A DNA stretch of 37,382 nucleotides from Blautia sp. AF19-10LB (lineage in GTDB: Bacteria; Bacillota; Clostridia; Lachnospirales; Lachnospiraceae). The notes beneath the pieces are model-generated. The model had not been told where the DNA came from and did no database searches. It saw nothing but the letters and a program-made list of their open reading frames with translations. Position numbers and translations under genes: made by a program. The stretch lies in assembly GCF_003461245.1 (NCBI RefSeq), contig NZ_QTWS01000029.1, positions 1 through 37,382 of the forward strand, given 5' to 3'. This document shows, piece by piece, positions 30,087-37,382 of this stretch. Every line of letters starts with the position of its first letter. Position 1 is the first letter of the stretch.

Positions 30087-31931
30087 ATGAAAAAGGCAAA
30101 ACGTTGTCTGATTGCAGTGGTGTCAGGTGTACTTGTAGCATCTGCTGTCTTGTCTGGATGTGGACAGTCAAAGAAAGAAGTATCTAAAAATGATGATCAT
30201 CTTACCGTTTATCTGTGGGAAAATCGTTTGATGAAAAATATTGCACCCTATATCCATGAACAGTTTCCTGATCAGGATATTGAATTTATTATTGGTAACA
30301 ATGATACCGATTTATACAGTTATTTTAAAGAACATGATGAATTACCGGATATCATAACAGTACGTCGATTCTCTGGAACAGATGCACAGGACTTACAGCC
30401 TTATCTTATGGATTTTGCTTCTTATGATGTTGTTTCCAAGTATTATTCTTATGCGGTGCAATATTATAAGAATGAGGAGGATGAAATCCAGTGGCTGCCA
30501 ATCTGTGGTATTCCGCAGACGATCATTGCCAACAAAACACTGTTTGATCAGTATGGCGTAAAGATTCCAGAAAATTATGAGGAATATGTACAGGCCTGTC
30601 AGCAGTTTTATGATAATGGCATAAAACCGTATTCCATGGATCTTGGTGAAGACTGGTCTAATAATGAGATCATCCAGGCGGCGGCAATCGGTGAGTTCAC
30701 AAGCCTGGATGGTATTGAATGGCGAAACGGTGCAGAGACTGCATCGGATGAAGTAAAGTTTGATGATGCATTATGGAAACGTATTTTTTCAGAAACCAGC
30801 CAGTTTCTGAAAGACTCGCACTTTGGTAAAGAAGATATCAATATTGACGTCGATACAGGAATCCAGATGTTTGTCGAGGGAAAATCAGCAATGTTTCATG
30901 GACATCCGACGGTTATGCAGCAGCTGCAGAAACAGATGGATGCGGAGCTGACCCGTATTCCTTATTTTTCACAGACATCGGATGAATCCTATGTGTACAT
31001 GACTCCGTCCTTAAACATTGCATTTAACAAAAACCTGGAAAAAGACCGGGAGAAACTGGATACTGCACTGGATGTGCTGGATTGTATGATTTCAGAAGAG
31101 GGGCAAAAACTGATTGCGGATGGAAGCGGTGTTATTTCATTGAATACAGATGTTCCAACCATGATGCAGAATGTGCCTGGACTGGAAGAGGAAATTAACA
31201 ATAATGCTGTTTATATCCGATATTCCGCTCAAAAATCATTTGATGCAAGTCTTGAGGCTGTTCACGGATTACTGTCAGGGGAAATGGATGAAACACAGGC
31301 TTATGATACTTTGCGCAGTGTAATGAATCGTAAAGATCCAGAAGAAAAAGCAACGGTGAATTTTGAAAATGAATATTCCATTTCACTGAACGATAGAAAT
31401 GGCCGTGATGCAGCATCTTCCATTTTAACTACGATCAGAGAAGAAAATGATGCACAGCTGGCTCTGGCACCATATTATTATTTCACTTCCTCTATGTATA
31501 AAGGAGAATGCACCAGCAGCCGGGTTGGCATGATGACAGCGAAGAGTTCAGATACAGCATTATATGTTACAAAAATTAATGGTAAACAGGTTTATGAACT
31601 CGTGGAAAATTATTTTGCTGATGCTGATGAGAATTTTTATGTAACCAATAAATACGAATTACCAATTGCATCCGGTATGAAAATTATCGTCAGTCAAGAG
31701 GAAAGTGGATTTTCGTTAAAGGACTTAACAGTTAATGATAAGAAAATAGACAAAGAAAAGGAATACTCTATTCTTCTTACAGACACCACAATGTCTGTTT
31801 TGACAAAAATAAATCCGAAATGTGAGATTGAGCAGCTTAAAGATACAACATTATCAAGTGCATGGACCGAAGCAATGTCAAAAGGACAGCAGCCGTCAGC
31901 ACCGGAAGACTATATAGAGGTTGAACAGTAA
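30087..31931 (+). CDS. Solute-binding lipoprotein with a 5'-nucleotidase C-like domain (operon B)
   Basis: This 614-residue lipoprotein has lipobox LSGC. The binding domain at about 30-440 contains LTVYLWENRLMKNIAPYIHE, then ELPDIITVRRFSGTDAQDLQ, IQWLPICGIPQTIIANKTLF and FVEGKSAMFHGHPTVMQQLQ, a family-1 pattern. The C-terminal 160 residues (AASSILTTIREENDAQLALA, then YKGECTSSRVGMM, VTKINGKQVYELVENYFADA, KKIDKEKEYSILLTDTTM) resemble the 5'-nucleotidase C-terminal fold. The design equals that of the operon A lipoprotein but the sequence is distant. ATG 30087 is chosen because it gives a proper signal peptide; ATG 30051 adds 12 residues. No permease is nearby. A sensor role with the kinase 2 nt downstream is inferred. 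Confidence 0.82.
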   Translation: MKKAKRCLIAVVSGVLVASAVLSGCGQSKKEVSKNDDHLTVYLWENRLMKNIAPYIHEQFPDQDIEFIIGNNDTDLYSYFKEHDELPDIITVRRFSGTDAQDLQPYLMDFASYDVVSKYYSYAVQYYKNEEDEIQWLPICGIPQTIIANKTLFDQYGVKIPENYEEYVQACQQFYDNGIKPYSMDLGEDWSNNEIIQAAAIGEFTSLDGIEWRNGAETASDEVKFDDALWKRIFSETSQFLKDSHFGKEDINIDVDTGIQMFVEGKSAMFHGHPTVMQQLQKQMDAELTRIPYFSQTSDESYVYMTPSLNIAFNKNLEKDREKLDTALDVLDCMISEEGQKLIADGSGVISLNTDVPTMMQNVPGLEEEINNNAVYIRYSAQKSFDASLEAVHGLLSGEMDETQAYDTLRSVMNRKDPEEKATVNFENEYSISLNDRNGRDAASSILTTIREENDAQLALAPYYYFTSSMYKGECTSSRVGMMTAKSSDTALYVTKINGKQVYELVENYFADADENFYVTNKYELPIASGMKIIVSQEESGFSLKDLTVNDKKIDKEKEYSILLTDTTMSVLTKINPKCEIEQLKDTTLSSAWTEAMSKGQQPSAPEDYIEVEQ

Positions 31932-31933
31932 AA

Positions 31934-34222
31934 GTGGAGATAGAACAAGCGGTAAATAAAAGAAAAAAAATAACAAGGCTGTTGCTTATACTACTTATTA
32001 TTCTTTTAAGCTTAGTTTTTATAAAGTATCTTATAAGTAAGTCTAATAAGTATATCAGCGAAAATGGAAAAAGCAGTATGGGAGCTGTTGTTGAACAGAT
32101 ACAGCAGACCTATGATCTTCAAGTGAGTGGGTACTACAGCCAGCTGCAGTTGGTTGAGGAATTTTTACTTCATGAGAGAGAGCTGTCTCTTGAAACGGAT
32201 GTGAACAAAAGTTTCTTTGAAGCATGGGAAAAAGAATCGGAAAGTACACTTATATTCCTTCAGGAAAATGGTCAGGCAATATCAGCAGATGGAACAAAAA
32301 TGCGGATTGATATGCCAAGTAAATTTCTGCTGGACTTAAAGAATGGATACAATATTGGAAAACTGGTGCGTCTTGATTATGATCAGAAGAAAAAAGACGG
32401 TTATCTGGTTGCGATCCCATGTCAGGAATACACTATCAATGGGGAAACTTATACGGCAATTGGAACTGTGTATGATCATTCGAAACTGGATTCCATGTTA
32501 AAACTGAAAGGTTATGATGGGAAAGCATATTTGTTCATGCTGGATGATGACGGAAATATTACGTATACGAACCTGAGTGGTGATAAATACCAGCGTAATT
32601 ATTCTTTGTTAAAACATTTAAAAGGGGAACAGGCTATTACAGAAGAAGAGGCTGATTTGTTCAAAAAGAAGTTTGATAACGGAGAATCCGGAGTTGCACT
32701 TTTGGGAAAACAGGACCCCTATTATCTGGGGTATTGCCCGATCGAAAGCAACAACACCATTTTGGTATGTATTGTGGCAAAGGGAGTTATTGACAATGTG
32801 CTGAGGGATTACCAGAAAACGGTGTTGTGTACAACAACACTCATGGCAGGTTTTATACTTTTACTTTTTGCCGGATTATTCTACAGTATTTCCAGACTTA
32901 GTCTTGCAGATCAAAAAGCAGAATATGAAAAAAGGAATAATGAACTTCATTTACAAACAATGAAGGAAATGGAAGTAGTCAATCAAAAACTGAAAAAGGC
33001 AAAGAACGCTGCAACAGAGGCTTTACAGACAGCGGAAAATGCAAATAAGGCGAAAACGGATTTCCTTTCTAATATGTCACATGATATTCGTACACCTATG
33101 AATGCAATCATTGGTATTACATCTTTGATCAGACATGATGCAGGTAATAAAGCAAAAGTTATAGAGTATGCAGATAAAATAGATATTTCATCACAGCATC
33201 TGTTGGGAATTATCAATGACGTTCTGGATATGAGTAAGATTGAGGCAGGAAAAACAGTCTTCAAGTATTCTGACTTTTCTATTCTGGATTTTGTACAGGA
33301 GCTTGACACTATGTTTCATTCTCAAATATATGAAAAGAAGCAGACGCTTACAATCATAAAAGAAAATATTCAGCATGAGTGGGTGAATGGGGATCAGGTT
33401 CATTTGATGCAGATTTTCAGTAATCTGCTGTCTAATGCCATAAAATATACGCAGGAAGGTGGAAAAATTCAGCTTCTGGTAGAAGAATGTGAGACAAATT
33501 CATCTGTCTATGCAAAGTACCGTTTCTTAGTTAGCGATAATGGCTTGGGAATATCGGCAGATTTCAAAGAGATAATCTTTGATCCGTTTACCCGCGCTGA
33601 AAATTCTGTGACGAATAAGATACAGGGAACCGGACTTGGAATGGCGATTACCAGAAATCTGGTTGAAGCAATGGGAGGCACCATTGATGTGGATAGTGAA
33701 CTGGGGCAGGGAAGCTGTTTTGAGGTTCTCATGGATCTGAAAATTGCAGAGGATAGAACGGTTGCTCTGGCGGTACAGGAAGAAACAGATGAGCAGGATG
33801 GAAATATTCTGCAGGGAATGAGGTTCCTGTGTGCAGAAGATAATGAGATAAATGCGGAAATCTTGACGGAATTGTTAAAGATTGAAGGTGCGGAATGTAC
33901 CATCTGTGAAAATGGCGAAGAGATTTTGAAAGCATTTGAACAGTCTGCTCCAGGTGATTATGACATGATCCTGATGGACATACAGATGCCTGTTATGAAT
34001 GGCTATGAGGTGACGAAGGAAATCCGCAGAAGTTCCCATGAACTGGCAAAGACGATTCCGATCATTGCCATGACTGCGAATGCATTTTCAGAGGACATTC
34101 AGCATTCTCTGGCAGCCGGTATGAATGCACATGTTTCAAAACCGGTTGAGATGAAGGTGCTGGAAAAGACGATCAGAAGCATAAAATCCGGCGGGGGGGG
34201 GCACCGAACCGCAGGTCACTGA
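31934..34222 (+). CDS. Hybrid histidine kinase with receiver domain (operon B, first)
   Basis: This 762-residue protein has a membrane segment at about 14-33 (LLLILLIILLSLVFIKYLI), an extracellular sensor at about 40-295, a second membrane segment at about 297-320, then a coiled linker. The kinase core is NMSHDIRTPMNAIIGITSLI (phospho-His 383), the ATPase NLLSNAIKYT and GTGLGMAITRN, the receiver AEDNEINAEILTELL and ILMDIQMPVMNGYE (phospho-Asp 682). From the HisKA box to the end it is nearly the same as the kinase at 17015, while the sensor halves are not alike. GTG 31934, 2 nt after the lipoprotein stop, is the only sensible start. A G9 run near the end gives GGGG, and translation stops inside the following palindrome. 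Confidence 0.9.
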   Translation: MEIEQAVNKRKKITRLLLILLIILLSLVFIKYLISKSNKYISENGKSSMGAVVEQIQQTYDLQVSGYYSQLQLVEEFLLHERELSLETDVNKSFFEAWEKESESTLIFLQENGQAISADGTKMRIDMPSKFLLDLKNGYNIGKLVRLDYDQKKKDGYLVAIPCQEYTINGETYTAIGTVYDHSKLDSMLKLKGYDGKAYLFMLDDDGNITYTNLSGDKYQRNYSLLKHLKGEQAITEEEADLFKKKFDNGESGVALLGKQDPYYLGYCPIESNNTILVCIVAKGVIDNVLRDYQKTVLCTTTLMAGFILLLFAGLFYSISRLSLADQKAEYEKRNNELHLQTMKEMEVVNQKLKKAKNAATEALQTAENANKAKTDFLSNMSHDIRTPMNAIIGITSLIRHDAGNKAKVIEYADKIDISSQHLLGIINDVLDMSKIEAGKTVFKYSDFSILDFVQELDTMFHSQIYEKKQTLTIIKENIQHEWVNGDQVHLMQIFSNLLSNAIKYTQEGGKIQLLVEECETNSSVYAKYRFLVSDNGLGISADFKEIIFDPFTRAENSVTNKIQGTGLGMAITRNLVEAMGGTIDVDSELGQGSCFEVLMDLKIAEDRTVALAVQEETDEQDGNILQGMRFLCAEDNEINAEILTELLKIEGAECTICENGEEILKAFEQSAPGDYDMILMDIQMPVMNGYEVTKEIRRSSHELAKTIPIIAMTANAFSEDIQHSLAAGMNAHVSKPVEMKVLEKTIRSIKSGGGGHRTAGH

Positions 34223-34230
34223 ACAGTGAC
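34193..34230 (+). repeat. G9 tract plus palindrome at the second kinase 3' end
   Basis: Nine G at 34193-34201 and GTCACTG-AA-CAGTGAC at 34215-34230 match the elements at 19247-19284. Here one base difference turns TGT into TGA, so this kinase ends nine residues sooner. Confidence 0.7.
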
Positions 34231-34323
34231 AAATGGATTTGATGCGGCAGTGCAATTTTATTAAACCAGGAGGTTGACAAGGAGACGTATAGAGAAATAT
34301 ATTTGACAGACAGGAGATTTAAT

Positions 34324-37149
34324 ATGATTTCGAGAGCAAAGAAATATGTGGCAGTATTACTGGTTTTTGTATGCGTGTGTATGATATTTTCTCCCCAGAC
34401 TGCATATGCAGCCGAGGACAGTTCGCAGCATGAAACTGTCAAAGTCGGTTTCTTTGCCATGGATGGTTATCATGTGATGGATGAAGAAGGCAACCGCAGT
34501 GGGTATGGCTATGATTTTCTTCGGCTGATGGCCCGTTATTGGGATGTAGATTACGAATATGTCGGATATGATAAGAGCTGGGATGATATGCAGCAGATGC
34601 TTGAAGATGGCGAGATTGACATGGTAACATCTGCCCGCAAAACACCGGACAGAGAAGAAAAGTTTGATTTTTCACGTCCGATCGGAACCAATTATGGGAT
34701 GCTGACCGTCCGCAGTGACAACAGCACGATTGTGGACGGCAATTACAGTACTTACAACGGTATGCGTGTGGCGCTTTTGAACGGAAACACCCGGAATGAA
34801 GAGTTTGCGGATTTTGCAGACGACAAAGGATTTACATATGTTCCATCTTATTTTGATACGACCACAGAAATGGATGAAGCCCTTCAGAGCGAAAAAGTTG
34901 ATGCGATTGTTACCAGTTCTCTGAGAAAAACAAACAATGAGCGAATCGTGGAGAAATTTGGCAGCAGCGATTTCTATGTCATTGTTAAAAAGGTCAATAC
35001 AGAATTGCTGAATGAGATCAATTATGCGATCGATCAGATGAATGCGGTTGAGGGTGACTGGAAAACGACGCTTTACAATAAAAATTATGAAAGCATAGAA
35101 ACTAAGAATCTGGAATATACGGAGCAAGAAAAAAGTATTATTGCACAATATTCCAAAGACAACCCAATTCGTGTTCTGTGTGATCCGACCCGTTATCCAT
35201 ATTCTTATAATGAAAATGGTGAGATGAAGGGGATTATCCCGGATTACTTCCGGAAAATTGCAGACTATGCCGGGATTTCCTATGAGTTTCTTACACCTGC
35301 CACCAGAGATGAGTATATTGCTTATCAGAAAAATAAGGAAACCACAGATATGAGCATCGATGCACGTCTGGAAACAGATAACTATGCTGAGACGAAAAAA
35401 TGGGGGATTACTGCACCTTTCATTACGATGCAGCTGGCAAGGGTGACACGGCGTGACTTTGATGGAAAAATTAATGTTGTTACTACTGTTGACCAGACAG
35501 CATCAAATTCAATTGAAGATGCAATGGCACCCGGTGCAGAAAAACTGATGTGCAGTACCCGACAGGAAATGATGGAAGCTGTCCGTGAGGGTAAAGCAGA
35601 TGCTGCCTTCGTCTACTATTACATGGCACAGGCGTTTGTGAACAGTGACACTACGGGCACCATGACATATACTCTGCTGGAACAGCCTACATTCACCTAC
35701 CGCATGGTAATTTCATCAACTGAGAACCATGCGCTGGCTGGTATTCTGACGAAAGCAATGTATGCCATGCCTAAAAATCTTGTTGAAGATCTTGCAGCAC
35801 AGTATACCACATACAAAGCAACAGAGCTGACATTTGTTGACTGGATCCGTCTGCATCCTGCTGTTACTGTTTGGGTTCTTCTTATTTTTGGATGGCTGCT
35901 GACTGCTATAGCTGTGATAATGGTGCGTCTCAGTGCAAGAAAAAAAGCTCAGAAGGCGGCCCAGGAGAAAGCTGAGGAAATGGCGGAACTGGCAGAGCAT
36001 GCACAGGCTGCAGACAAGGCAAAAACAGCATTTCTGTCACATATGTCCCATGATATGAGGACACCGATGAATGCAATCATAGGATTTACTGGTATTGCAA
36101 TGAAAAACAATCCGTCAGACGAAGTGAAAAATTGTCTGGAAAAGATTGACGAAAGCTCAGAGCATTTACTGTCGCTAATCAATGATGTATTAGATCTGAC
36201 CCGCATCGAAAGTGGAAAAGTGAAATACAATCCGGTACCGGCGGATGTGAAAAACATTACAGATTCTGCATTGAATATTACAAAAGGCTTTCTTACGAAC
36301 AGGGATATCAACTTTAAGATTCAGCGTGAAGAAGCAAAGATTCCAAATGTACTTGCGGATCCTGCACGCCTGCGTGATGTGCTGGTCAATATTCTGAGCA
36401 ATGCCGCGAAATTCACTCCGGATGGAGGGACGATTACATTTGAAGCCCGGTGTCAGGAAAAGGGCGGGGATGGATATATAAATATGCGTTACCGCATTTC
36501 GGATACTGGTATTGGCATGAGTGAGGAATTTACAAAAGAAGTTTTTGAGGAATTTGCACAGGAAGATTCCGATGTGAGAACGCAGTACCATGGAGTTGGA
36601 CTGGGGATGGCTATCGTAAAGAAGTATGTAGATATGATGGGTGGAACCATTTCCGTGCAGAGTAAAAAGCATGAGGGAACCACATTTACTGTGGATATTC
36701 CTCTGGAAATTACTGATAAGGAATGTAATAAGTCAGACACAGGTTTTTCTGAAAAGGTAAATCTTACAGGTGTGAAAGTCCTTCTTGCAGAGGATAATGA
36801 ACTGAATGCAGAGATTGCTGCCGTGCAGTTGGAAGAGTTCGGGATGAATGTAGAAAGAGCTGTAGATGGAAAGAATGCTATTGAGATTTTCAGAAATCAT
36901 CCGGAAGGCACATTTGATGTAATCCTGATGGATATCATGATGCCTGAAATGAACGGTTATGAAGCGGCAAAAGCAATCAGGGCGATGAATGACAGACCGG
37001 ATGGAAAAAACATTCCTATTATAGCAATGACAGCCAATTCATTTGCTGAAGATGTTCAGGCATCACTGGATGCAGGAATGAATGCACATTTGTCAAAGCC
37101 GATTGTGATTGAGAAAGTGATAAAAACGATTTTAAGATATGTTCATTAA
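34324..37149 (+). CDS. BvgS-like hybrid kinase with two extracellular binding domains
   Basis: This 941-residue protein has a signal/anchor (VLLVFVCVCMIFSPQTAYA). Two family-3 binding domains face outside, at about 35-260 (VGFFAMDGYHVMDEEGNRSG, LEDGEIDMVTSARKTPDREE) and 275-500 (IRVLCDPTRYPYSYNENGEM, GKADAAFVYYYMAQAF). A membrane segment at about 513-535 follows, then a coiled linker and HisKA HMSHDMRTPMNAIIGFTGIA (phospho-His 576). The ATPase has NILSNAAKFTPDGG and GVGLGMAIVKKY, and the receiver has LLAEDNELNAEIAA and ILMDIMMPEMNGYE (phospho-Asp 870). ATG 34324 behind CAGGAGA is chosen over 34303. It senses ligand directly, unlike the lipoprotein-kinase pair before it. No HPt or effector follows in the window, so its phosphate may go to the operon A HPt or to genes beyond the edge. 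Confidence 0.9.
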   Translation: MISRAKKYVAVLLVFVCVCMIFSPQTAYAAEDSSQHETVKVGFFAMDGYHVMDEEGNRSGYGYDFLRLMARYWDVDYEYVGYDKSWDDMQQMLEDGEIDMVTSARKTPDREEKFDFSRPIGTNYGMLTVRSDNSTIVDGNYSTYNGMRVALLNGNTRNEEFADFADDKGFTYVPSYFDTTTEMDEALQSEKVDAIVTSSLRKTNNERIVEKFGSSDFYVIVKKVNTELLNEINYAIDQMNAVEGDWKTTLYNKNYESIETKNLEYTEQEKSIIAQYSKDNPIRVLCDPTRYPYSYNENGEMKGIIPDYFRKIADYAGISYEFLTPATRDEYIAYQKNKETTDMSIDARLETDNYAETKKWGITAPFITMQLARVTRRDFDGKINVVTTVDQTASNSIEDAMAPGAEKLMCSTRQEMMEAVREGKADAAFVYYYMAQAFVNSDTTGTMTYTLLEQPTFTYRMVISSTENHALAGILTKAMYAMPKNLVEDLAAQYTTYKATELTFVDWIRLHPAVTVWVLLIFGWLLTAIAVIMVRLSARKKAQKAAQEKAEEMAELAEHAQAADKAKTAFLSHMSHDMRTPMNAIIGFTGIAMKNNPSDEVKNCLEKIDESSEHLLSLINDVLDLTRIESGKVKYNPVPADVKNITDSALNITKGFLTNRDINFKIQREEAKIPNVLADPARLRDVLVNILSNAAKFTPDGGTITFEARCQEKGGDGYINMRYRISDTGIGMSEEFTKEVFEEFAQEDSDVRTQYHGVGLGMAIVKKYVDMMGGTISVQSKKHEGTTFTVDIPLEITDKECNKSDTGFSEKVNLTGVKVLLAEDNELNAEIAAVQLEEFGMNVERAVDGKNAIEIFRNHPEGTFDVILMDIMMPEMNGYEAAKAIRAMNDRPDGKNIPIIAMTANSFAEDVQASLDAGMNAHLSKPIVIEKVIKTILRYVH

Positions 37150-37186
37150 AACTACATCGATGGAGGTATAAGAGGAAGGGATCATA

Positions 37187-37291
37187 ATGGATAAAAGACA
37201 AAAACAGATAAAATTGGATTATATAATAAAGAGTAAAAGTACAGCAGAAGCTGTCGCAAAGATATTTATAAAAATGTTGTGGGGGTATTGA
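37187..37291 (+). CDS. Short basic frame after the BvgS-like kinase
   Basis: This 34-codon frame (MDKRQKQIKLDYIIKSKSTA, then EAVAKIFIKMLWGY) is preceded by GGAAGGG at good spacing. It may be a small protein, or the front of a gene cut by a stop. No family is recognised. The start of the AAGC-repeat frame lies 7 nt after its stop. Confidence 0.35.
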   Translation: MDKRQKQIKLDYIIKSKSTAEAVAKIFIKMLWGY

Positions 37292-37297
37292 ACATTA

Positions 37298-37382
<85 letters not shown>

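Overview
The window looks like a chromosomal segment, or a contig end, from a gut Clostridia of the Lachnospiraceae type. The evidence is moderate GC, strong AGGAGG ribosome sites, sigma-A promoters with 17-bp spacers, c-di-GMP-I and FMN riboswitches, and families common in that group (DUF3847, DUF6040, DUF6061, DUF6508, serine recombinases). Genus is not decided. It is almost entirely accessory DNA, made of four modules.

(1) 1-8700, an integrative mobilizable element. A divergent regulator/excisionase control region with repeated ATTGC-N5-GCAAT operators leads to xis, a DUF3847 protein, an RSF1010-like oriT, a MobQ relaxase gene (broken by two compensating 1-base indels and an in-frame stop), a coiled-coil gene nested in the relaxase in another frame, and a DUF6040 coiled-coil/membrane protein. 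The cargo follows: an Rrf2 regulator with four matching 21-bp operators, a flavin split-barrel protein, an FMN riboswitch with terminator, then four genes each overlapping the next by 4 nt: RibU, a flavin split-barrel/2[4Fe-4S] protein, a class M sirtuin (SirTM) and a zinc-type macrodomain hydrolase. A decayed copy of the DUF6040 3' end lies directly after the macrodomain stop, so the cargo sits between two copies of the same backbone end.

(2) 8100-10480, small genes: DUF6061, a frameshifted alpha/beta hydrolase, and a divergent cupin/HxlR pair.

(3) 10486-14922 and 24450-29760, two parts of a degraded prophage. The left part has a truncated structural gene, tail genes, holin, a two-enzyme endolysin and an XRE regulator. 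The right part has DUF6508, small genes, two overlapping large serine recombinases and a broken RhuM gene.

(4) 14924-24296 and 29770-37382, two related signalling operons, the first between the two prophage parts and the second cutting into rhuM. Each starts with the same terminator/promoter/c-di-GMP-I riboswitch/terminator leader. Operon A encodes a lipoprotein that joins a family-1 solute-binding domain to a 5'-nucleotidase C-terminal domain, a hybrid histidine kinase, a family-3 binding lipoprotein, a second hybrid kinase, an HPt protein and a REC-HD-GYP c-di-GMP phosphodiesterase. Operon B encodes a second lipoprotein of the same design, a hybrid kinase whose cytoplasmic half is almost the same as the first kinase of operon A, and a BvgS-like kinase with two periplasmic-type binding domains. 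The inferred circuit is extracellular ligand, binding protein, hybrid kinase, HPt, HD-GYP, then c-di-GMP, with c-di-GMP feeding back on transcription of the operon. Two kinase genes carry a G9 tract at the 3' end, and the window ends inside an (AAGC)n tract in an open frame (SKQA repeats), which suggests phase variation.

The two most notable systems are the FMN/Rrf2-controlled SirTM-macrodomain operon and the twin c-di-GMP-riboswitch phosphorelay operons.
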